DNA of 64,000 nt from Paraburkholderia largidicola. GTDB lineage: Bacteria; Pseudomonadota; Gammaproteobacteria; Burkholderiales; Burkholderiaceae. Under the pieces are notes generated by a model that was not told where the DNA came from, searched no databases, and saw only the letters and a program-made list of their open reading frames with translations. Positions 37,358 through 44,235 of the stretch are shown here, in pieces (position 1 is the first letter of the stretch; each line of letters begins with the position of its first letter). The stretch covers positions 1-64,000 of the forward strand of contig NZ_AP023176.1 in assembly GCF_013426895.1 (NCBI RefSeq), written 5' to 3'. The position numbers and the translations under genes were made by a program.

Positions 37358-38041
37358 ATGAAGAAAACAACGTCCACCACGAAGCGCGCCGCAAAAAAGG
37401 CGCTCGCTGCTGCAAAGAAAGCGGCGCGTCCGAAAAAGCCGCAACCGCTCGACGCAATCATTGGCGCCGATGGACTTGCCCGTCCGCCGTGGGCATCCGT
37501 CGATCCGCTGCTGAAGGATTACTACGACACCGAATGGGGCATGCCCGTGCGCGACGAGCGAGGCCTGTTTGAACGCCTGAGCCTGGAGGCGTTCCAGTCG
37601 GGATTGTCGTGGGCGACCATCTTGCGCAAGCGCGACGCGTTTCGCGAGGCGTTCGCCAACTTCGATCCGGACGTCGTCGCAACGTTCGACGAAAAGGACA
37701 TCGAACGTCTGATGAACGATGAGCGCATCGTCCGCAACCGGGCGAAGATTCTTGCGACGATCGCCAACGCCGCCGCGACGATCCGCCTGCGCGAAGAGGG
37801 CGGCCTCGCCGCGCTGATCTGGTCGTTCCAGCCGCACACGACACCCGCGCCGCGAACGATCGCCGAGATTCCGACCACGTCGGACGAATCGGTCGCGTTG
37901 AGCAAGGCGCTGCGCAAGCGCGGCTTCGTCTTCGTCGGACCGACGACGATGCATGCGCTGATGGAAGCGACGGGCATCGTGGATACGCATCTCGTCGACA
38001 GTCATCGCCGCGGCAGTTCGGGCGTGTGGCCGCGCGAGTGA
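37358..38041 (+). CDS. tag: DNA-3-methyladenine glycosylase I (Tag family) with basic N-terminal tail
   Basis: 227 residues from ATG 37358 (an earlier in-frame ATG is at 37322). Tag motifs are present: YYDTEWGMPVRDERGLFERLSLEAFQSGLSWATILRKR, NRAKILATIANA and SKALRKRGFVFVGPTTMHALMEATGIVDTH. Compared with E. coli Tag, three of the four zinc-snap ligands are replaced (the N-terminal Cys, the His before DNEW, and the last Cys), so the zinc site is probably lost. The first 30 residues are a Lys/Ala-rich extension (KRAAKKALAAAKKAARPKK) resembling histone H1-like tails, likely to raise DNA affinity. The enzyme removes 3-methyladenine in base-excision repair. Confidence 0.88.
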   Translation: MKKTTSTTKRAAKKALAAAKKAARPKKPQPLDAIIGADGLARPPWASVDPLLKDYYDTEWGMPVRDERGLFERLSLEAFQSGLSWATILRKRDAFREAFANFDPDVVATFDEKDIERLMNDERIVRNRAKILATIANAAATIRLREEGGLAALIWSFQPHTTPAPRTIAEIPTTSDESVALSKALRKRGFVFVGPTTMHALMEATGIVDTHLVDSHRRGSSGVWPRE

Positions 38042-38066
38042 CCTACGCGCCGACGTGCGGCGTCAC

Positions 38067-38507
38067 TCAACTGTTTCGCCGCGCAGCCATGAACGCCTCG
38101 ACATAGCGCAGCGCCTGCTCGCACTGATCGGGCGACAGCATGTGAATCGAATTGGGCAGCGGATCGAAACCCAGTTCGGTCGACACCCAGCGGATCGCTT
38201 TCGCGCGCGCTTCGAACGCATTGACGCCGTCGCGCCGCACCTTGCCGGCGACGAGCGGTTCGAGCGCGTCGTGCAAGCGGCTTTTCGCGTCGCGCAGCGC
38301 GGCGTCGGCGAGGCGTCCGAGCGGCACATGCCGCGTGCTGCGCGCATGAATGCCGATCCACGCCTGGCACGGCGTGCAGACCCAGACGGGGCCGTGATCG
38401 TCGCGATACGGATAGCTCTCTTCGCCCGCGCGCGCGAGCACGGCTTTCGCGCCGCAGTAATCGCACAGCGGCTGCGGCAGCGCCTTGACGGGTTTGCCTA
38501 CGCGCAT
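38067..38507 (-). CDS. DUF3268 family zinc-finger protein
   Basis: 146 residues. The N-terminal CxxC pair (PLCDYCGAKAVL) and a second pair (VWVCTPCQAWIGIH) form a zinc ribbon. A helical part follows with ADAALRDAKSRLHDALEPLV, RAKAIRWVSTELGF and CEQALRYVEAFMAAR. This arrangement is that of DUF3268 proteins, small cytoplasmic proteins of unknown function. It is convergent with the glycosylase gene. Confidence 0.8.
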   Translation of the reverse strand: MRVGKPVKALPQPLCDYCGAKAVLARAGEESYPYRDDHGPVWVCTPCQAWIGIHARSTRHVPLGRLADAALRDAKSRLHDALEPLVAGKVRRDGVNAFEARAKAIRWVSTELGFDPLPNSIHMLSPDQCEQALRYVEAFMAARRNS

Positions 38508-38649
38508 CGCTGCGCCTCGGCCGGGTTCACTTGCTTCATACAGCGCTCGAAGGTTGGTGGCTTTCCCAACGATACCAAATGGCCGCTTTCCGCACGAGAG
38601 GCAACGCGTGCACGCCCAGTCACCGCTAGTGGAAAATCACCAACCTTCG

Positions 38650-39528
38650 CTATGGCGCGCGCGCACCATCCGGCGCTGACGATGCCGGCGGCGGAAATGC
38701 CGTCGCCGGCGTGCCGAGGCGTCCTGGCGGCAACGCGTATTGGCCCTTGCGCGGCGCCATCGTCCGAAGCAGCACGACATCGCGCTCCGGCTCGGGCATT
38801 GCGATGATCGCGTGCAAGGTCACTCTCGTCGTCCAGCACACATCGGACGGCGTCGCGAGTGTCGGATTGGACGCATAGAACGCGAAGCGCTCGATATTCA
38901 TCTGATCGCCGCGCAGTTCCGCGATCAGGGTTCGCGTGAGTTGCCGCTCGGCGGCCGCGGACTGCTGCGGTGTCGGCGCGGGAAGAGGCGCAGTCGATGC
39001 ATCGCTGACCAGCACCTTGTAGAGCAGGCTGAAATACTGATCGACGTCCGGATCCGGCATGTCGCGCAGCGAGACGCGGTTCATCACCGCGCGCATATCG
39101 TCGAGGCCGAAACAGTAGATGGGCACCAGCTCGTCGAGGAACCTGGTCAACAGCTTCACGTACTGAAGTCGGTCCGAAGGCGTGAGATGCGCAAGACCGT
39201 TCGACATGAACTCTTCGCGCGCCCTGGCGTCGAGAAAGATTTGCCCGACGTGCCGCGCGCCACCATGAGTGTCCGACGCGATGACAGGGTCGTGCTGGAT
39301 CTTCTCCACCCACGCGAGAATGATGCGCGCCTTGTTCGAAGCGGGATCGATGCCGTGATTGCGCAATAGCTGTTCGAGGTTGCGCTGTCCGGATTCTGCA
39401 GCGCTTGCGGCTGCGGCTGGCGCAACAGCTTGCGGGGCGGAATCCGGGTCATGACGGATCGCCGCGCTGGACAGTGTCGCGGCCGTCAACGCAGCGATCG
39501 TTGCGAGGAGAAAAGCTGACCGTCTCAT
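38650..39528 (-). CDS. Secreted protein of unknown function
   Basis: 292 residues with a signal peptide (MRRSAFLLATIAALTAATLS). The mature part is mostly helical (NLEQLLRNHGIDPASNKARIILAWVEKIQHDPVI, LTPSDRLQYVKLLTRFLDELVPIYCFGLDDM) with single Cys residues, and ends in a Pro/Ala-rich tail. I do not recognise the family. It lies between the DUF3268 gene and the PQQ dehydrogenase block, with a 290-base gap on its upstream side. Confidence 0.65.
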   Translation of the reverse strand: MRRSAFLLATIAALTAATLSSAAIRHDPDSAPQAVAPAAAASAAESGQRNLEQLLRNHGIDPASNKARIILAWVEKIQHDPVIASDTHGGARHVGQIFLDARAREEFMSNGLAHLTPSDRLQYVKLLTRFLDELVPIYCFGLDDMRAVMNRVSLRDMPDPDVDQYFSLLYKVLVSDASTAPLPAPTPQQSAAAERQLTRTLIAELRGDQMNIERFAFYASNPTLATPSDVCWTTRVTLHAIIAMPEPERDVVLLRTMAPRKGQYALPPGRLGTPATAFPPPASSAPDGARAP

Positions 39529-39818
39529 CGGAATGACAGGGTTGCGAATCGCTTGCGCCTGTCGTGATTGACGGAAAACGGGAAACGCGACCTGTCGCTA
39601 CGTGGCGCCGACTCAATACGATGTTAGGACATCCCTGCGTGCCTCGACGCAAATAGTCGGCGTATGTGCGGTCAACATGCGCATCGTCGATGCAATGAAC
39701 ACGCGATGTTAAGAAGCGGTTGCGTAATGCTCGTGGCGGAAAGCATGGGCGCGATGCGTGACGACGACGAACGTCACCACCCCGGCCCACGCATCCGGTT
39801 CAAACAATCATACAAGCG

Positions 39819-41054
39819 TCACTTTCCGGCTCCGGCATTGAGCGGCGTCGCCAGAGCGCGGGCATTGTCGGCCGTCATCTTCGCGCCGCTCGCCCGATAA
39901 CCATTCGAATAGAGCAGGAACGCCATGATGTCCGCGTAATCCTGATCCTTCATCTTGCCGGGTTTGTCAGCGGGCATGTTCGTCGACATGTACGTGAACA
40001 CGCCGCCAATCGTCAGATGCGCGTTCGACGCGGGCGCAAACGCCGGCCCTTGCAGCGCGGGCGCCGTCACGCCCTGCAACTGCGCGCCGTGGCATTTCGC
40101 GCACGCCGCCGAATAGAGCGTCTTGCCGTGGGTCGCTTGCGCCTGATCGAACGCGGGCGTTCCGCCCGCCGCGTCGGCGGCGATCTTCACGAAGCCGCCC
40201 GCGCTGTCTGCATTCGCTGTCGCCAGCAGCAAACGTTGCGCCGACGCGCGAGAGGCGGACGGGCCGTCGCGAAAGCGCGCGTCGTCGTCGCGTGCGGTTG
40301 CGTCGAGCGTGTGCGCAGGCATCGCCCAGTCGTGCGTCAAGCCAGCGAGCCGTCCGCTGCCCGACATCTTGTCGAGCGCCGCATCGATCCGCTCGCGCAA
40401 CGCCGCCGTGCGCGGTCCGAATGCGAATACGAGTTGCCAGTCCGCATACGGCGAGCGCGCGGCAGCGACAGTGAAGTGCCGTTGCGGATGCGCAAGCCGA
40501 TACGCGACAACAGCCGGATACCAGACGATCGCGCGCTGCGCCTGTCCCTTTGCCACGGCTTCGACAGTCAACGCTGACGTGTTCTCCAGATCGAGCGTGA
40601 CGCTCGGCTGCTGCACGGCGATCAGCTGCGCGGGACTCGCATAGGTGGCTGCGACGGTGTTCTTCGCCGCGCCCTGCGGATTGGCGTCGGGCGCTTCGAT
40701 GCTCACATAGCCCGCGCGCAGGTAGCCGTGCGAGAACTGCAGCTTGCTGTTCGACGCATCGGCCACATTCGAGCGCGGAAAGCCCGCGATCACGTCGCAG
40801 TCGCGTGCAAGCGTCTTGTCGAGTTCTCGAAGCGAGACGCCGTCGTCGTCGCCTTCGCCGATGCCGTGCCTGACGATCGTCGCGGCGATGCCTGCCTGCG
40901 CAAACGCATCGCGCGCGACGGCCTCGTCCAGCGCCGCCGACGGACTGCCGGGAAACGTGCAGACCTTCACGGCCGCCATCGAATGAATCGACGTGAGTGC
41001 GAGACAGGCAGCGAGCGCGCTCGCTGCCGGGATACGGTTGAAAGAGTGGTTCAT
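39819..41054 (-). CDS. Periplasmic-binding-protein / cytochrome c fusion, partner of the PQQ dehydrogenase
   Basis: 411 residues from ATG 41054. A signal peptide (to about residue 27) is followed by a type 2 periplasmic-binding-protein domain (residues 29-245: VKVCTFPGSPSAALDEAVAR near the front, WQLVFAFGPRTAALRERIDA near the end), similar in kind to MxaJ/XoxJ. A class I cytochrome c domain (about 305-395) has haem site CAKCH (318-322) and possible axial Met in FTYMSTNMPADKPGKM. MxaJ/XoxJ and the cytochrome XoxG are separate proteins in methylotrophs; here they are one chain. The gene is 19 bases after the PQQ dehydrogenase and in its operon, so the cytochrome half is the likely electron acceptor. 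Confidence 0.85.
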   Translation of the reverse strand: MNHSFNRIPAASALAACLALTSIHSMAAVKVCTFPGSPSAALDEAVARDAFAQAGIAATIVRHGIGEGDDDGVSLRELDKTLARDCDVIAGFPRSNVADASNSKLQFSHGYLRAGYVSIEAPDANPQGAAKNTVAATYASPAQLIAVQQPSVTLDLENTSALTVEAVAKGQAQRAIVWYPAVVAYRLAHPQRHFTVAAARSPYADWQLVFAFGPRTAALRERIDAALDKMSGSGRLAGLTHDWAMPAHTLDATARDDDARFRDGPSASRASAQRLLLATANADSAGGFVKIAADAAGGTPAFDQAQATHGKTLYSAACAKCHGAQLQGVTAPALQGPAFAPASNAHLTIGGVFTYMSTNMPADKPGKMKDQDYADIMAFLLYSNGYRASGAKMTADNARALATPLNAGAGK

Positions 41055-41073
41055 GTCTGGACGTCCGGAAAGA

Positions 41074-42801
41074 TCACGAATGGTTGAGCGCGAACACATA
41101 CAGCGTTCCGCCGCGCGGCACCTTGTCGGCAGCCTTGGCCATCGGGCCGCCCCAGATCGGATTGGCGCCGCCATAACCGGCCAGCACCGCGACATATTCC
41201 TTGCCGTCGATCTCGAACACGGAAGGCTGCGCAATGATGCCGCTCGCGAGCTTCGGGCTTTGCCACAGCACCTTGCCGCTCGTGACGTCGAACGCGTACA
41301 GGTGGCCGTCGAGCGAGCCGCTGAACGCGAGGCCGCTCGCCGTCGTCGCGACGCCGCCGTTCCAGGGCAGCTTGCTCCAGTGGCTCCAGAGCTTCTTGCC
41401 CGTGTTCACGTCGATGGCCTGCAATTCGCCATATCCCTTGCTGCCCGGCTCGGGCTTGATCTCGAAGCCTTCGCCGAGGTACGGCAAGCCCTCCATGTAC
41501 GTCACCGATTTGCCGGACAGCGACATGCACGCATGCAGCGCGGGGATGATCGCGATGTGCTTGTCCGCGTCGTAGGAAACCGACCACCAGTTCTTGCCAC
41601 CGAGGAAGCTCGGGCAGGTTTCGATCGTGGTTCCCGCTTTCGGATACTTCGACGGGTCCTGAACGGGTTTGCCTTCTGCCGTGTAGCCCGTGACAGAGGT
41701 CGCCTTCACGAACGGGCGCGCATAGATCAGCTTGCCGTTGCTGCGGTCGATTGCATGGAAGAAGCCGTTGCGGTCGGCATGGATGATCGCGTCATAGTCC
41801 TTGCCTTCGTAGCTGATATTGGCGAGCACGGGTGTATTGACACCGTCGTAGTCCCACGTGTCGTGAGCCGTGTACTGGTAGTGCCATTTGAGGTTGCCCG
41901 TTTTCGGATCGAGCGCGAGCAGCGAGTCCGAATAGAGGTTGTCACCCGGGCGAAGATCCGCGAGCCACGGCCCCGGATTGCCGACGCCCCAATAAAGCGT
42001 CTTGCTGGCGGGATCGAACGTGCCCGTCAGCCATGCGGGCGCACCGCCGTGCTCCTGCGTGCCGTCGGGCCATGTGTTGCCGCCCGGCTCCTTCGCGCCC
42101 GGCACGGTGTAGCGCTTCCACTGCACGTTGCCGTTCTCGGGATCGAGCGCCGCGATGAACCCGCGCGCGCCGTACTCGCCGCCGGAACTGCCGACCACCA
42201 GCGAGCCATCGAGTGCCAGCGGCGCGAGCGAGAAGGCGTAGCCGGTGCCCGGCTCGAACATCTGTTTCTTCCAGACCAGTGCGCCCGTTTGCGCATCGAG
42301 CGCGGCCACTTCGCCGTTGAGCATCGCGACATACACGTTCTTGCCATAGAGCGCGACGCCACGGTTCACGACATCGCAACACGCGTTCTTGAACGCTTCC
42401 GCGCCGAGCTTCGGCTCGTACTTCCACAACTGCTTGCCGGTGGCGGCATCGAATGCGTAGACGTTGTCCTTGGGCGTCGTCACGAACAGGAAGCGGCCAT
42501 TGATGATGGGCGTCGCTTCGAAGCCTTGCTGAAGCTCCGCAGGAAACTTGTAGGCCCACGTCTGCTTCAGGTTCTTCACGTTCGACGTGTCGATCTGCTT
42601 GAGCGGCGAATGCGCCTGGCCGTTATACGTGCGGTAGTACGTGAGCCAGCCTGGATCGCTTTGCGCCGAGGTGAGCCGCTCGTAGGTCACGGCGGGATAG
42701 TCGGCCGCGGCGGCTACCGTTGCGGGCTTCAGACTGATGACGGCCACGACGCCCGCGACGAGCATCGCGAGCCGTGTGGCCGAAGCCGGGGTTGTCTTCA
42801 T
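41074..42801 (-). CDS. PQQ-dependent alcohol dehydrogenase, predicted lanthanide-dependent
   Basis: 575 residues, signal peptide to about residue 33, then an eight-bladed quinoprotein propeller. Key residues are the vicinal disulfide Cys141-Cys142, metal ligands Glu209 and Asn275, catalytic Asp317 and Arg344. The Asp317 region reads HDTWDYDGVN, so Asp319 lies two residues after the catalytic Asp. Calcium enzymes have Ala (MxaF) or Ser (ExaA) there, while lanthanide enzymes (XoxF, ExaF, PedH) have Asp, which coordinates the rare earth ion. The overall pattern is nearer ExaA/PedH (alcohols of several carbons) than methanol dehydrogenase. It is followed by a cytochrome fusion and preceded by a sigma-54 promoter. 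Confidence 0.88.
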   Translation of the reverse strand: MKTTPASATRLAMLVAGVVAVISLKPATVAAAADYPAVTYERLTSAQSDPGWLTYYRTYNGQAHSPLKQIDTSNVKNLKQTWAYKFPAELQQGFEATPIINGRFLFVTTPKDNVYAFDAATGKQLWKYEPKLGAEAFKNACCDVVNRGVALYGKNVYVAMLNGEVAALDAQTGALVWKKQMFEPGTGYAFSLAPLALDGSLVVGSSGGEYGARGFIAALDPENGNVQWKRYTVPGAKEPGGNTWPDGTQEHGGAPAWLTGTFDPASKTLYWGVGNPGPWLADLRPGDNLYSDSLLALDPKTGNLKWHYQYTAHDTWDYDGVNTPVLANISYEGKDYDAIIHADRNGFFHAIDRSNGKLIYARPFVKATSVTGYTAEGKPVQDPSKYPKAGTTIETCPSFLGGKNWWSVSYDADKHIAIIPALHACMSLSGKSVTYMEGLPYLGEGFEIKPEPGSKGYGELQAIDVNTGKKLWSHWSKLPWNGGVATTASGLAFSGSLDGHLYAFDVTSGKVLWQSPKLASGIIAQPSVFEIDGKEYVAVLAGYGGANPIWGGPMAKAADKVPRGGTLYVFALNHS

Positions 42802-42896
42802 CGTTGTCTCCTATCCAACATCGTTGTGGGTGAGTTATCGTGCGACGCCTGTCGGCAAAGCATCGTTGGCTTGCGTGGCGGCTGCGGGGTCGTAAA

Positions 42897-42912
42897 GGCA
42901 AGTCGCATGCCA
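42897..42912 (-). promoter_or_regulatory. sigma-54 promoter of the PQQ dehydrogenase operon
   Basis: Minus-strand TGGCATGCGACTTGCC: GG and GC at the proper 10-base interval, with TGGCA and TTGC complete. It lies 95 bases before ATG 42801. Confidence 0.65.
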
Positions 42913-42999
42913 TTGATTGGCTATCCTTGCGAATTGGCGTGTGGTGTATCGGTACGCGTGCGCGTCTGGTTATCGCGTATCGGAAAGCGTCCCGCGACG

Positions 43000-43026
43000 T
43001 GTTGCATCGTGGAGCAAGGGACAACT
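43000..43026. promoter_or_regulatory. upstream activator site of the dehydrogenase promoter (TGTTG-N17-CAAC)
   Basis: TGTTG at 43000-43004 and CAAC at 43022-43025 with 17 bases between. Arms and spacing equal those of the site upstream of pqqA (44196-44222). It is 88 bases beyond the sigma-54 promoter. Confidence 0.5.
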
Positions 43027-43188
43027 CACCTGTTGCCGTATGTGACAGCGCACGTGTGTCGTGCGCCTCGTGTTCGCGATGCATGCCGCGTGCGCAATGG
43101 CACGCTTCTCGCACACTGCATGGCGACGATGAGCGGCCGCGACGTGTCGTGCCGTTGCGTCGTATCGTCAAACAGTGGATGCAAGGTC

Positions 43189-43440
43189 ATGAACAGTTTG
43201 CGGGCGATGGTCGAGCGATGGCTGGCGCACATGCCGCCGTCCAGAGTCAGCTTTGCGAGATTCGGATGCGACAGCAGCGGGCGGCGCTGTCATGTGCGTG
43301 TGCACGTGCATCGTCCCGAAGGCGATGTCGCGATTCACTTCTTTCGACATCGCGACGGCATGTGGCGCGTGTTTCCGCCGGCTAGCGCGCCGATCGTGAT
43401 GGGCTATCCGCGGATGTCTCGGTCCAGACCGACGACGTGA
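43189..43440 (+). CDS. Small hypothetical protein
   Basis: 83 residues. The composition looks coding (MNSLRAMVERWLAHMPPSRV, then HVRVHVHRPEGDVAIHFFRHRDGMWRVFPPA), with regular beta-like alternation and no Arg-rich noise. The start is ATG 43189 with AAGG close upstream. It ends inside the 3' end of the small membrane protein gene on the other strand (59-base convergent overlap), which lowers confidence in one of the two. Function unknown. Confidence 0.5.
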   Translation: MNSLRAMVERWLAHMPPSRVSFARFGCDSSGRRCHVRVHVHRPEGDVAIHFFRHRDGMWRVFPPASAPIVMGYPRMSRSRPTT

Positions 43441-43573
43441 GGCGATAGTTGTCGGCGGCAAGCCGCCATTCCGTGTGGGACTTGTGCAGAATCAGTATCC
43501 ACATGGCGACGCATAGCAACGCCAGCACGCCGAGCGCACCACCGACGATCAGAAACATCATCAGGTCGGACAT
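43382..43573 (-). CDS. Small single-pass membrane protein downstream of pqqD
   Basis: 63 residues. One strong membrane helix (LMMFLIVGGALGVLALLCVA) begins near residue 4, followed by a cytoplasmic or periplasmic tail with HKSHTEWRLAADNYRLTS. It lies 39 bases after pqqD on the same strand and is probably the last gene of the pqqA-pqqD transcript. I do not know the family. It may assist the membrane side of alcohol oxidation, but that is guesswork. Confidence 0.55.
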   Translation of the reverse strand: MSDLMMFLIVGGALGVLALLCVAMWILILHKSHTEWRLAADNYRLTSSVWTETSADSPSRSAR

Positions 43574-43612
43574 GAGGACGCCCTCAGGTTCATCTGCGGT
43601 CGCGCGCGCATG

Positions 43613-43894
43613 TCAATCGAGCCAGCCGCGTTGCCGCGCATGATCGATGAACTGATACACGTCTGTCGCGAGACCGGGCGCATTGAAGAGCGCTTCGAGC
43701 TCGCCGATGATGCCGTCGAGATCGCGCGTGCCGTCGCAGCGCGAGAGAATTTCGCCTGCGCTCGGATTGAGTTTCACCAGGCCCTCTGGATACAGCAGGA
43801 CGTATGCGTCCTGGACAGGCTCCCATTGCAGCCGGAACAGATCACGTAGCCTCGGGCGCTCGCTTGCACCGGTGTTCGCAGGCATCGGCATCAT
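43613..43894 (-). CDS. pqqD: PqqD, PQQ precursor-peptide chaperone
   Basis: 93 residues. The RRE-fold pattern is clear: RPRLRDLFRLQWEPVQDAYVLLYPEGLVKLN, then SAGEILSRCDGTRDLDGIIGELEALF and a C-terminal DVYQFIDHARQRGWLD. PqqD binds the PqqA peptide and presents it to the radical SAM enzyme PqqE. It follows pqqA by 85 bases, which contain a strong hairpin. pqqB, pqqC and pqqE are not in the window. A start at the second ATG, one codon later, is equally possible. Confidence 0.88.
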   Translation of the reverse strand: MMPMPANTGASERPRLRDLFRLQWEPVQDAYVLLYPEGLVKLNPSAGEILSRCDGTRDLDGIIGELEALFNAPGLATDVYQFIDHARQRGWLD

Positions 43895-43928
43895 GGCGTC
43901 ATTTCTTGTTCAATGGCATTGCGCGGCT

Positions 43929-43971
43929 CGAAGCGCCGGCACGCGCCGCGTGCGAGCACGGCGGCGCTTCG
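43929..43971 (-). promoter_or_regulatory. intercistronic hairpin between pqqA and pqqD
   Basis: Ten-base perfect arms CGAAGCGCCG and CGGCGCTTCG enclose an inner CGTGC-TC-GCACG hairpin. There is no T-run. It probably stabilises or ends most pqqA transcripts, so the peptide is made in excess over PqqD. Confidence 0.5.
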
Positions 43972-43979
43972 GCGCAACG

Positions 43980-44054
43980 TCAGCGGTTGGCGATATACAT
44001 CGTGATTTCAAAGCCGAAACGCAGATCGGTATAGGCGGGCGTAGTCCATTGCAT
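43980..44054 (-). CDS. pqqA: PqqA, precursor peptide of pyrroloquinoline quinone
   Basis: 24 residues, starting [20 protein letters not shown] and ending IANR. The Glu and Tyr that are cross-linked to build PQQ lie in the conserved ExxxY spacing (EITMY), after the family's PAYTDLR. The start is ATG 44054 behind TCAAGGAGACAGCC. It is the first gene of a short pqqA-pqqD-small membrane protein unit. A sigma-54 promoter lies 61 bases upstream, with an activator dyad beyond it. Confidence 0.92.
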   Translation of the reverse strand: MQWTTPAYTDLRFGFEITMYIANR

Positions 44055-44115
44055 GGCTGTCTCCTTGATGGGTTTGACGAAGAACCGCGGTTGAACTGCG
44101 GTCGGGGCTGTTTAA

Positions 44116-44131
44116 CGCAAGCTCCATGCCG
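44116..44131 (-). promoter_or_regulatory. sigma-54 promoter of pqqA
   Basis: Minus-strand CGGCATGGAGCTTGCG: GG at -24, GC at -12 with correct spacing, GGCA and TTGC intact; the outermost bases differ from consensus. Confidence 0.6.
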
Positions 44132-44195
44132 AAGGGCGTTCGCGCGATATGCGAGAGATTCTCAGTGAACACGCTGTCCACATTCGGAGCACAGG

Positions 44196-44222
44196 TGTTG
44201 CAAAAATCAACAGCCTGCAACA
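44196..44222. promoter_or_regulatory. activator dyad upstream of pqqA (TGTTGCA-N13-TGCAACA)
   Basis: Perfect 7-base arms. It is 65 bases beyond the pqqA sigma-54 promoter and just past the 3' end of the AcoR-type activator gene. The same TGTTG-N17-CAAC frame occurs upstream of the dehydrogenase promoter. Confidence 0.6.
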
Positions 44223-44235
44223 GCGGACGACCGTG

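Noticed and set aside
40993..43440. An 815-codon plus-strand frame across the PQQ dehydrogenase.
   Set aside because: It is antisense to the dehydrogenase for most of its length; only the last 83 codons look like a real separate gene.
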